Assembly: GCA_018697195.1 (NCBI GenBank)
Contig: CM031858.1
Coordinates: 114,452,380-114,516,379 of the forward strand
Direction of reading: 5' to 3'
Source of the DNA: Certhia americana
Lineage: Eukaryota > Chordata > Aves > Passeriformes > Certhiidae
Length of the DNA: 64,000 nucleotides
Of the stretch, positions 52,501 to 64,000 are shown one piece after another (position 1 is the first letter of the stretch; the number at the start of each line of letters is the position of its first letter). The notes below the pieces were generated by a model. The model saw only the letters and a program-made list of their open reading frames with translations, had not been told where the DNA came from and searched no databases. The position numbers and the translations under genes were made by a program.

Positions 52501-54572
52501 TTTAATATAGTGTTTGATGTAGGGGCAAATTAGGCATCAGAATAAACGTCTAGGACTGCTCCAACTAGCCATTAATGACTTTTGATCTTCTCACAAGTGC
52601 TTCATTAGATTATGCAACATAAGCAGGCGTCCTCTACAGACTTAGGCAATTGCAGTAAAATGGACTACATGAGGCATGAAATCAGAATAATTTCATTTTT
52701 CCAAAGAATACAAATGGTGTCTTATTCATGTGTATCATCCTAAGGATAAAGCACATGGTAACAATGTAGTCCTTGACACATCTAAACTGAAGACTTCTTT
52801 CTAGAGCCGTATATATTATCATCAGATGGATAATTTCATTATGGCGAAAATCTGTAGCAAGTGCTCAGAGCCATAGTCAGACCGGACTCACATATGGCTC
52901 GGCAGTTGCATATGCACATACTTGTTGTGCACGCTGTCTAAATGAACAGCAGATGAACATAACTCTTCCAAATCGCAAAAAACTAAATTGGTAGCTAAAG
53001 ATTTGCAAAAATTATGGGACATGAAAAAAGGAGGCAAATAGCAAATAGCAAACTTTGGAGTGAGAATCCCAGAGGAGCTCAGAAGACTGGAAAACATTGA
53101 CTGAGACAAAGTATGTGCAGCAAGAACTGTCAAGTCCCCCATGCTTGGGAACACCATGTCCACCAGTAATATGGGTTTGGTTTTTCTTTTCCATTTATAA
53201 TAAGCCTTAGCTACCTGTATGAAAAACAATTCTGTCTGTGAAGCATAATGGAACAGCTTGTGAAATTATCTCTTAGAAGCAATGGGCATAAAAGACACCC
53301 AAATACTAAGAAGTAAACTGGGGTAAAACTCAAATTCTGTCAAATCACTGCCAAAAGCATCTTCAGTTTCAATGACACCAGAATATTCACCAAAGGTCTT
53401 TTATAAAAGAGTAGCTGAATTGTAAGCAGGTTGGTAATCTTTAGCACAGGTGCCAGTGGCACCTAAACATTCTTCCAGAATAAATGACTCTGAGGAATTG
53501 TCTCCTGTTTCGTAGGTGTTCTGGGGGCCTCCTTGCCTGCCTTGTACTGGAGCAAGACCTGGGGAGAAGTTCCTAGGAATGAGGGAGAAAGGAGTTAGAA
53601 TTTTCTTCACACATGAAAAAGGCACATCCTCCCAATCATGGACTTCTGAAATATCAGCTGGATTTGAGTGTGCTGACTGAAAGTTATACTTTGCCCCTGC
53701 AGAAAGGTATTAGGTTGGTCAGCTGCAAACTACTGAGGAACCAACTCTGTAAGATTGCTTTCATTCATCCTAGTTAATCAAGCAGTAGTTGTGCAGCACT
53801 TTAAACATGGAAAGCACTCCTATAACTATTTGGTATTGTTGTATAATTATACTACCTCATCTCAATTAAATGCACAAGTGAGCTTTAATCATGTAAGTGA
53901 ATTGTTACCAGAATTATTTCAAAGTTATGTATCTCAGTCTATGCTGACCGTCCTCAAGATTGGTATGTGAACATGGAGCAAAATGAGGGCTCTTGATTTT
54001 GGAAATACTGGAGAGCTACTGTCTTATCAGAATGAATGTCTCTTTCTAGAACCAAAATGCATTTTTTCCCTAATACAAATGCAGGCAATTTTTTATTTCT
54101 ATTTGTCTTGCATCTTGGGCACCTGTTGTGGACAGCACAAGGAGTAGCCCAGTTTTCTATTTGTTTTTTTACTTCCCTCATTAATATAATGGAAAAAGTA
54201 TGTCACTTGTTGTCTTTTCTCAGATTCACATCCTTCAGGGGTATGCTTTATCAATGGTCTGTACACTGTGCTGTGTGATGCACTGAAATAAATTAAAACA
54301 ACTAAATGCTGAAAAATCCTTTATGTCCTTCAAAGCTTAAGACATTAAGACTCAAATAACAATATATGTTGCCATTTGATTATCAGTGATATAGTGCTTC
54401 TCACTCCATTGTATTAATTCTGAATATAAGCTTCTTTAATCCAGCATTGACAACCCAAGCAGTGGTCTGTCTTCAAAAAAAAATTAAAAAATAAATTAAA
54501 AAAAAAAAAGTAAAAGAGTTATTTTAAAATAAAAAGGTTTTAAAAGTTTTGATTCTTTTTTTCCATAGTACA
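46538..54572. other. Intronic sequence, mostly featureless
   Basis: AT-rich intron with a less AT-rich part at 48840-51550, where I recognise no gene or named repeat. A 38-bp purine tract lies at 49877-49914. The segments 48060-48260 and 52540-52860 look like possible conserved non-coding sequence (AT-rich but not simple, with several homeodomain-type TAAT words). An A-rich run lies at 54474-54540. The 144-codon minus-strand frame at 48837-49271 has no recognisable domain. Confidence 0.65.
49877..49914 (+). repeat. Pure polypurine tract, 38 bp
   Basis: An uninterrupted G/A run (GGGGAGGAAGGGAGGAGAGG and onward) with three runs of at least three G. It could form triplex or quadruplex structures. 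No function is assigned. Confidence 0.85.
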
Positions 54573-54922
54573 TTTCATAGAATCACAGACTTAAAGAATT
54601 GTTTGGGTTGGAAGGAACCTTAAAGATCTTCCAGTTCCAATTCTCTGCCATGGGCAGGGACATCTTCCACTAGACCAGGTTGCTAAAAGCCCCACCCAGT
54701 CTGGTCTTGATTACTTTCAGGGATAGGACATTCACAGGTTTTCTGGGCAACCTCTTCCTGTGTCTCACCACCCTTACAATGAATAATTTCTTCCTTATAT
54801 CTAATTAAAACCTTCAGGTACTGAAAGGCCACAATAAGATCTCCCTGGAGTCTTCTCTTCCCCAGGCTGAACAACCTCAACTCTCTCAGTCTGACTTCAA
54901 AGAAGAGGTTTCATAATCTTCT
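54573..54922 (-). mobile_element. CR1 LINE fragment, about 350 bp
   Basis: The + strand starts TTCATAGAATCACAGAC. It continues with GGTTGGAAGGAACCTTAAAG, GCCATGGGCAGGGACATCTT, CCACTAGACCAGGTTGCTAA, AAGCCCCACCCAGTCTGG, TCTTCTCTTCCCCAGGCTGA and ACAACCTCAACTCTCTCAG. This is the reverse complement of the avian CR1 3' region, in minus orientation and 5'-truncated. It lies about 3.7 kb upstream of the XKR4 exon. The distal boundary is uncertain by about 20 bp. Confidence 0.96.
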
Positions 54923-57900
54923 AACTGCAAAATTTCCAAGAAACTCAGTTACATCTAAGTTTATCACCACAAACAAGAGAGCTTTAAAATTGTGGGGTCT
55001 TTTTGTGGAGTGGGTGGAATGATGGGATTTTATTTGGTTTTACTCTTCTGGTGATATAAGAAACTTTAAGATAAACTTGATTTATTAGACAAAGTAGTTA
55101 CTTTACTAGATGGCAATATTACCACATTTCCCATTTCTGCTTCTTTTCCCCGTTTTGTCAGATGCTCTAACACTCAATTCTTCACTCTTTTATCTCTTTT
55201 CATATCAATTAAATGCTTTTTGGGAACATGGATAGGCAGGTTTTGTATATTTGTAAAGCACAAGCAGAAGACTGTAGCTGACTGAAGGCAATCACAACCA
55301 TAATAATAACATTCACATCTGCTCTTTCATTGACATCCATTTACCTAAGACATTTTGCAATGCAGAACTCTATACTACTTTTTTCCTATATCTTTCTGGA
55401 ATAACTGTACATAAGAGTCACAACCTGGACTCACATAAAGAATGTGAATTTCCACCAAAACAATACCAGAACACCAAAATATAAAACCCCATTAAATCAG
55501 GAACTACCTCTGACTGTGTCTGTATGGCATTTTCTGACAATAGGCCTCCAGTGAGGGTGTCTGAAGTGGAATTACATAATGCATATATATATAAAATGGA
55601 ATGTGTCATTACTGCAGTGTTAAGCTATATTTGGAAGCCACTACAACAAAGCACTTTCTCCCATTTTTTTCTTCTATATTTCACTACTTTCACTAGAAAA
55701 AATGTCTTTGATATATGAATCATTTTATGAGACCATCTTTTTATTTTAATAACTGCTAATTTGCACACCTAACATCAATTGCTGGTGCAATTAATTGTGG
55801 ATACAAATCAGAATGTTTAGCTGTCTAATCACCTGATTGTGCCTATAAATCAGTGACAGTAATTATGTGTGTAAATGTTCATTTCAGTCTGCAATTAATT
55901 TTGAAAAAAATTGAAAGGACCAAAAAAAAAATACCATCCCAGGCTGAAATTTGGTCCTCAGTGTGTAAAACCAGAAAGTATCTTCCTCCTCTACGTCTTG
56001 TGTTTAAATTGCAGAGAGATAAGTAGACAAAGAGCAATGTTTCCCCAGTCCCCAATAACTCACTGCCAGTGTTTCACAATAAAGTGCAATGGGAGAGGAA
56101 ATATTTCCATGTGAGTTCACTAATCACAACATATTTGCCATGCACAACCACTCTGCAGAGCAGGTAAAGAACCCTAGGGGTCCTCAACTGACACAGTATG
56201 TCATTTTTGTAACAGGAAAAGTATTTCTTGTACAAATGCTGTAGAACTGAAGTTGCAGATGGCTCCACTGGCAGAGCTCAAGCCTCCTGGCACAACTTTC
56301 AGCAGCCACAGCTCCTTTAGGAATTTATAGCAAGGATTGGTGATAGCTTAAAAGAATGATGCAGAAGATGCTGTCTGCTCCCACTATGTGCAATATTCCA
56401 AGGTGTGCCCATTGGGAAGGCATGTTAGGCAGGACAAACAAACCCTACCCAAACAATAAACTGCAGAAGGAAATACAAGCCTTACCTGTCCCTGTTGTGC
56501 TGCAGGACTTTAATGAGAGGTCTAGGAACAATTAAATGGATCGTGACTGAGGACCTGTGGGTCCAATGGACCCCATTAACAGAGCTGTGCAGCAAAAGAT
56601 GCCTTTCCAGCTCAGTGGCTTTCATACCTGGGCAGCAGGCCATTTCACTTTACCTAACCCCAAAGATACCAGAAAGCCCCAGTTATCCCTTCACACTCTG
56701 ATCCATCCAGACCTGCTCAGTGTTTTGCATGAGAGTTACAGTTGGTGTCTTGTTTATTGTACTTCTGTGGTCTCAGTCTCTGAGCAGTTCATTGTTGCTT
56801 CACTCCCACATGGGACTTTGATAAAATTCAAAGCCACCTGGTGTGATTTTAATTTAAATGTGAGTTTAATGTGTTTTCCTTTTATATTGCTGTGATGTGC
56901 ATTGTCAAGAGAAATGCTGCAGGCTCAGATCCGTCCTCTCAGCTGTTTCTCTGTGCTGCTCCCTGGTTTTGTCTGGTGAATATTCCTGAATAAAAACTGC
57001 TGCTCTGCAGTAGAGTGTACATTGGGTACAAGGGTGCATTGGGTCATCCTTCAAGGGGGCAACCAAGTTGTAGGCTCTTTGCCAGTCAGAAGCCACAAGT
57101 CTTCTCATCTGCATAAGACACCTCCAGAGTTACAGCTGAGCAGAGATTAAAGGTTGCATGCAACCTTTGCAAAAAGAGATTTTACAATTCACCATGCTCC
57201 ACCAGTTTTGCAAAGGGTTTTAAGACAAGAACCTGTGGAAAGAAGAAAAACTGAAATACTTCATCTTAACTAATTAAAACAATTTATATTGAAAGTGTTT
57301 AAAATTTACTAAACTTTTTTCTGATTATAAAATAGGTTCTCACTTGAAAAAAATTGCTGTGAAAATATATTAAAAGTATCATAAGAAAATGTTGTCAGGA
57401 ACAGGATATGAAAGATACCTCAAGAAAAAGAGAAACAAAGATCCACATCAGTCTACTGTAGGACACACGGCACCCTGATGCAAGACAATACCTTAATCTT
57501 CAAAAATTTCATTAAGTGAGACTGGGGATTTTTTTCAGCCAGTCTTAATTAGTTTGGAACTAAAATTGTAGGAACAAGGTGGGAGCTTTTGACACAGCAT
57601 AACTGAGATCAGATCAGAATAACAGAGCAGATCAAAGGCCACCCAGAGTGATCACTGTGCTGTGACTCAGGTGTGTCATGGGAGGTGGCTGCAAGCTCTG
57701 CAAGGGTCACCACAGGCATCCCAGCATCTGGGTACTTCAGAAGACATCCCTTGCTTCCTAAAACCACTCATTACTCCTTCACCCATCAAAATGTGCTTGT
57801 TGCCACGTGTTTTTCCTGCTGATTGCACAGGCCATGAGACCTGACAGGCTTTGCCTATTGCTCCTTTTATCTGGTGGTTACTACGGGGAGCAGCAGCAGC

Positions 57901-58560
57901 CTGTTGGGTTCCTGACTCCTGCTGCTTCTTACTGCTGCTGCTGCATGGGAGCTACCCTAGCGAGTCATTTCTGATCTCCAAGGGAACCCACAGCCAGATT
58001 TCCACGCCTTCTAAAATAGGAACTCACAGCTACATCTTCTCCCCAACTAAAATAATCAAATGATGAACAAAAAACCACTATATATTTGGCAGTATCTGAA
58101 ATAGTGCATTAGATGGGTGGAAAAGCAGAACAATAAGCTCAATCATAGCAGAGCTACAGGCTAAGACCACAACAGACTTGCCATGGTCCTCCAAGTCCTA
58201 ATAGAGCCATGCAGAAGGAGATTGTTGTTTGCAGGTTCTCATTAAAGAGTCGGGTTTATTCCTCTCATTACTTGCCAAACCTCTGAGGTTCCTCTCTGAG
58301 GAAGGCCATATAATCAAGATATCATCCATATATTTTAAATTAGAAAATTGGGTCCTTGATAGAAATACTATAAAAGAAATAAGCTAAGCTTTTTTAATGG
58401 CCTTATAAAGGCTAGTTTTGTCTTCAGTTTAGTTTATTCTTATCACATCAACTATTATAAATTGAAATATTTTTTAAATAAAAGTTCATTATTTTGAAGT
58501 ACATTGAACAAAAGGTTATTTGCAGGCAGACGTATAACCCCTAAAATATCATTCTGTGCT

Positions 58561-58561
<1 letters not shown>
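54923..58561. other. Intronic sequence before the XKR4 exon
   Basis: AT-rich intron. 55735-55900 carries several AATTAATT words and could be a conserved enhancer. A perfect 20-bp palindrome lies at 57149-57168. A small CAG/CTG-rich patch lies at 57890-57945 (GCAGCAGCAGCC and GCTGCTGCTGCA). No further exon is seen. Confidence 0.7.
57149..57168. repeat. Perfect 20-bp palindrome
   Basis: AAAGGTTGCA is followed directly by its reverse complement TGCAACCTTT. It could bind a symmetric dimeric factor or be a chance event. Confidence 0.9.
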
Positions 58562-58855
<294 letters not shown>

Positions 58856-61800
58856 TAATCCTTTGTTTGGACTGCTGTCTGCCTTGTAGTCCTGGTATAA
58901 GAGCAGATCTTGCCTGCTAGCTGCTATTTAACTGTTAACAATAACTCTGTCAAGAAAGCCTGTGTTATTAGAAGGTTTTTTAGCCTTTCTTAATGGCCCT
59001 AGGTTGTGGGTAGGATTTATAATGTTTTGTTTTCTGCATATCCTTGTAATAGAAGAGCTCTTCTGATTATCCACTGGGCCAACATGAAAATTGCATCAAT
59101 CAAACTATTTCTCTTCTCCCTATGCTTTTTTCTGTGAATGTTCAAAACCCTGCAAAGTGCAGTAATGAGGTTCATATGGCATTATGCAAAACAGGAGACA
59201 GCACAGAAGAGAACAGCAATTCTGTGACAGAAATGCCAATGTCTATGCCCATCAGTTCTCGGCTGTGATTATCTGAAATAATACATTTCTCAAAAGTACT
59301 CATTCCTTCACACTTTGGGTTTCCTTCTAAGGTTGATGCTTTCAGCAAGAGTGGTTACTTCTTTAATATGGCAAATGCATGCATATGTCCTGCTATATGG
59401 CTTTCAGACAATGATACAGATATTAGAATATCTCATTCACTATTGCTTTCTTCATGCTGCTTTTGGCTACCTGACAGCTGTCCTTTTGTACTGTGCCATT
59501 GTTTTGCCTTATGGCTGCACCTGGACAGAATTTTTAGCAAGGAAATGAAGGGAATGGGAAATTGGGATACAGAAGGTGACAAAAATTCCATGAGGCAGTG
59601 AGGAGTGAAGGAAGGAGGGGAGAATCAGAGGGTCAGAGGGAAGAGAAAATTCAGAATTTTTGTCATTTGCTTTTAAAGAACAGCTCATGTGCTTACTACT
59701 GTACAAGAGGAAAATGTAACATCACCTTGCTCCAAGAATCTGTTGGGTATGGTTAGCTTATTATGAGTAACATGCAGTGAGTCTAATTGAGTAAAAAAGG
59801 ACTGGGCACAAAGTGGGTAACTGTGTGAAGATCTTGATCCTGGGCAGTTTCCTGTGGATAAATCAGAGGCTTTACCTTTACAGAGCTCTGAACTGTTATG
59901 TAATAAAGAGCTGTACTTCTTCCTGTGTTTTAATTTCATTAGATCTAAAACTCTGCCATCTTAATGGGAAAAGAAAATCAAAGTTTCTATTTTAATTAGT
60001 TGGTGCTCTGTACAAGGGAGTTTGCCTATGCATTTCCTACTGCTATTTCTCAAATTGATGTCTCCACACCAACAAATTCAAACTGTTGTCATTGGGGAGA
60101 AGGTCTTATCACTTCAAGAATTGTCTCCCCAGAAAAATCGAGTCCAGAGAAAGACTTAGGAGAAGAACATAGACAGAATACTGTGTGGTCAGCTGTAATT
60201 TGGCTACCTTCATAAACTATTAATACAGAATGCCTCTCGTCCTCATTTTAGTGCAATAACAGATCTGTCTCTGAGAAATGAGCCTGGTGAGTAGGCTCTA
60301 AGCCTGTGATTCACTCTGCAAGCGGTTGTTAATTAGTGAAGACCTGAAATGCCTCAATTTAAAAGGCAAAAATGGTTCCTGCAGCCTGCAATCAGCTCTG
60401 TGAAACCTATGTATCAGCAACCAGAAGGTAATAAAACTATAATTGTGGATTTCAGCTGAGAAGGTTGAAGGTATTTACTTATGCTCTCTTTCCCATTTTC
60501 TTCCAACTTCCACAGAGAAAAGGATCCATGTAAAAAAGAAAAAAATGAAGAAAATTAAACAAGATTGTAATATTTTCTTAAACAGTAGTACCATTATACT
60601 CTCATGATAAAAGCTAATATGTTTTAGCATCTTGCCAGCTGTGAAAATCCTTTTTTCTGTTTTCTCTCCTTTCTTAAAGAAATGGTAAGAATAATGCATT
60701 ACACCATAGGATGGTGGATTAGCTGTGAGGCTGCATAAGAAGAGCATAATTTTTCTCAGTGGTATCATGCTACAAATGGGTGTTTTAAAAGGCTCAGCCA
60801 TAAGGTATCTGCTTAAGCTAGCTGTCCACTCACTGAGCTTGTTAGAGAGATTTCCAACACGGATCAATAAACAGGGTGTTTGATTGATTTTCTTCGTTTA
60901 GGGAATGCTACTGGTTTTTTGTTGTTGTTCTATTATAACTCTCTCCCACAGGACAAAGCTATTATGAGAATTATTAAGTGACATCGCTGGTTTGTGTTCT
61001 TAAAAGTATATGACTTTCACAAACCACAAGTTTGGCATAGGAAATGAATGGTCTGTAAGCAGGGCATTTCTAATATTAATCAATTAATTACTGCAAGAAA
61101 AACTTTTAAGTATTTTTATTTATGAAATTCTATATTTTCAATTCCAAATGCAACAAAATAGCCTAATTCCCAGAAGGAGAATGCTATCAGCGTTACTGAA
61201 AATTCCAAGTTTTGTAATGGTTGTTGGCTTGATTCAGACTATTTCTTATTTCAGTAACTAAGCCCTGCTAATCAAGGTAAGAAATATGTGCAGACCTGTA
61301 CATACATCTTTATGGGGATCAGGAAAAATGTGCAATATCTGCAAAACCTTCCCTCTCAGTCTCCCATGCACTGCAGTAAGGACCACTTCAAAACCCAGAG
61401 GATGCACCACAGGGATCCTTTAGCACTTGCCTGTGATCCCCAAACATGAATTTAAAAACTGCACTGTAAGCTTCTAGCAAGGATTGTGTACCCCCATATC
61501 GTGACCCTTCAGGAGAGCAAGGCTTGGTAGGAGGCCAGCGACAGTCCTTATGGAGTGTCATCTCTCATTTGCATTCTCATCAAGAGATATCTGAGTAATA
61601 GTAAAGCAATAGCTAAATTATTATCTAAAAATCTGATTCTTCTTTAAGATTTCATCAAAACTGGCACATTTAGAGGCAATGTTCATTCTTATTCTGCCTA
61701 CAACCAGCAGCCAGGTCTAACCTGAGTGTAAGGAGTGCAATTGCTTGTGGGGAAAACTGATGATTTCTAGGTGCTAATTTCTCAAAAAGACAAACAACTT

Positions 61801-62517
61801 CAGTTTGACAGTGGACTAAACTGGAGCTGTGCTAATGCCCCCACTACCTCCACCTTTTCCACTCTGGTGATTCCTTTTGAGTTTGAAGAAATATCTGCTT
61901 TCTATAAGACTGACTGATGTGCCTTGAAATAAGTAATTCCTTCCTCTTTTCCTCATGGAAGTCTATTTCTCCTGCCTTTGCTCTGAGCATAGCTGAACCA
62001 CCTTAGACAGGGGGATATCACGCAACAGGTGATAATGCCAGCCCTGGGAAGGCAGGGGAAGACACGGCATCAACGTAGTAACAAAGGTCAGGGCTGTCGC
62101 TTTATGTGGCACCTCATCTTGGAATCCTGCCCACAGGCTAGCAATCATCCCTTGGCACTCTGCTTTTACTTTGGTTTTCCCACTATGCCATTTGATTTTA
62201 GAAAAGCTTCTCACCTTAAAATGAGTAAACTCCAGCAAGCAATAAATCCCGCTGACCAACTGATTGGAAAGAGATTCCCATCAGTTACCATACAGATGCT
62301 ACTTTCCTGTTCAAGGGTATGGGGTTCTAGCTACACCTAGATGAGCAGATAGAAAAGATTACTCCCTGGATTTACCACAGATTTCATTATTTATACTGTA
62401 TTAATTAACACATTGCTTAAATTATGGATTAGCTTCTCATTCCTGTTTACTGCATTGACAATTTTTTCTTCATCAGCCCCTGGGAGGTTTGTTCTGGCTT
62501 CTCCATACAGTGCTATT

Positions 62518-62565
62518 AATCAAAGTCTCTATCAAAGTTTAATCAAAGTCTAATCAAAGTTTATG
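62518..62565 (+). repeat. Short tandem array of ATCAAAGT-type units
   Basis: The word ATCAAAGT recurs four times with spacers of varying length (ATCAAAGTCT, ATCAAAGTTT, ATCAAAGTCT, ATCAAAGTTT). The core ATCAAAG resembles the TCF/LEF binding motif, but a simple repeat explains it equally well. Confidence 0.75.
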
Positions 62566-63122
62566 TCATACAAAGCTGCATTTCTTAATGGGGAGTGACA
62601 GTAGTGCCAGAAGCAAAATGAAAAGTTCAGACCAGTTTATAAATTCATCAAGTTTCATTGAAGTCACCACACACCACAGAGCTACTGGATTCTGCTGAAA
62701 ATGCATTTCCAGGAAATCTCCCTGGACAAAAATTTTCCCATTTTCTACCAAATCTGTTGGAAACCCTACACTGTTCATATGTTGACACTGCAGCCAGCCT
62801 ACAAAAGTTTACCACCATTCTCCAGTCCATCTACTCCAAACAAATTGCTGCTCCTGTCTGAGCTGAAGAAGAAGAAGCTCAGAGATTTGATAGCACTTAA
62901 TGACATGGCTGATAGGTAGTAACTTTATCTGGCAGATGCAAATTATGTTGTTAACTAGTAGATTAAAAAAATCCTGTGGCAAAGCTCAGAGCGTTGTGCA
63001 TCAGGAATTTGGACTTTTCATATCAGCACAGTAAACTGAAAATCATTTAAGTCTACAATTTTTTGTGTGGACAGCAATTTTGGATTGCTCTGTAAAATGC
63101 TGCCTACATTTGCAGTGCCCTA

Positions 63123-63169
<47 letters not shown>
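63123..63169. repeat. (TAAA)n microsatellite, about 12 units
   Basis: A pure run of TAAA for 47 bp, without interruption, and therefore likely to vary in length between individuals. Confidence 0.97.
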
Positions 63170-64000
63170 CATAAAAGAATTCTGATGCAATATTTTATAC
63201 AATTCAATATATATTTGTATGGAAATCAGGTGCAGCACTTGAGTTCTGGGCAAGTTGCCATTAATTTTCTCTGTGTTGTCAAGGTTCTGCAGCACTGCAG
63301 TCCAGCACCCATCTTTCCCACAGAGAAACTAACACAGAGCAACCTATAGTTACAGATTCTGCTCGATACTTGGCAAAACGGATTTCCAGGGACAAGTATG
63401 ATATACTAAAGAGTAAATGTGTTTTCTGGAAATGACTCTTAACAAATTTTAAAAAGGTTATCTTGTGCTCATTAGGATAGAGCCATCATATTAGCATACC
63501 TTTGTTTCTGATGGTCCAGGAGAGGACTTCCTCAAGGTGATCATGTCATATAATCCATTTCATAACCAGACTACAATCTTAAAACTAGTCATGCCTTTAG
63601 TATCTAATATACCAGTTGAAAGTTTAATCCACTGATGCCTGTCCTGAATTTTTAATTTTATCAGCAGTCTGTCCATATTTATTCTTGTGCCATACCTGTT
63701 TTTACACTTGTTCCCTAAGGAAATGGGGTTCATACAATTATATAGCCCATTTCTGTCCTTCTGTCCTGCTTTTTTTTTCTGATCCATTGTAGTATTTCAA
63801 TCAAGCATAAGAGAACAACCAACATCTCAAAGATAATTCTGTTTTCTTAAATGTTGTAAAGAAACAGTCAATACAAAGAAAAATAATTAATTAAAATAAT
63901 TATAAGAAAAAAAAAAAAGAAAAAAAGAAAACTGAGAGCCTCCACTCCAGAGAAAAGCAGTCAGACTTCAGCCAATACTTTTTTTATTACATACCAGCCA

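Noticed and set aside
59315..59548. Hydrophobic 77-codon frame in intron 2, considered as XKR4 exon 3
   Set aside because: It does not match the XKR4 continuation expected after exon 2 and lacks a suitable acceptor and phase.
60475..60867. 130-codon minus-strand frame with a Phe-rich hydrophobic run
   Set aside because: The Phe run comes from an AAAAAGAAAAAAATGAAGAA low-complexity stretch; no homologue is recognised.

Overview
The window is non-coding vertebrate DNA, almost certainly from a bird. The only convincing protein-coding sequence is one 200-bp exon at 58588-58787 on the + strand. I assign it to XKR4, which encodes an XK-family plasma-membrane phospholipid scramblase. It has a pyrimidine-rich AG acceptor, a GT donor, and 66 complete codons plus one split-codon base at each end. 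The rest reads as introns: at least 58.6 kb of the upstream intron (intron 1 in the known three-exon XKR4 layout) and at least 5.2 kb of intron 2. XKR4 exons 1 and 3 are not present.

The avian call rests on the repeats. I recognise six 5'-truncated CR1 LINE fragments with typical avian 3' ends (for example 'CCATTCTATGATTCC'): 20554-20615 (-), 21222-21361 (+), 26642-26806 (-), 38420-38956 (+), 45438-46537 (+) and 54573-54922 (-). There are no abundant SINEs. The background is AT-rich and CpG-poor, with scattered T/G- or A/C-rich low-complexity tracts. The longest CR1 piece still carries a degenerate part of the reverse transcriptase domain.

Layout: 1-12824 is plain intron with an 80-bp near-identical tandem duplication (5627-5786) and a striking 73-nt near-perfect palindrome (7271-7343). 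12825-13224 is a 400-N gap. 13225-41730 is intron with four CR1 pieces, a locally CpG-enriched stretch (28079-28680) and an A/C-rich tract with quadruplex potential on the minus strand (36455-36574). 41731-42008 is a poly-A site where a 16-N gap is flanked on both sides by the same sequence, probably an assembly artefact. 42009-58587 is intron with two more CR1 pieces and simple repeats. 58588-58787 is the exon. 58788-64000 is intron 2, with a (TAAA)n microsatellite.

I looked for a novel gene system and found none. The open frames of 60-140 codons look like chance frames in AT-rich DNA. The observations most worth a check are the 73-nt hairpin, the duplicated gap flanks, the CpG-enriched island and several homeodomain-motif-rich segments that could be conserved enhancers.
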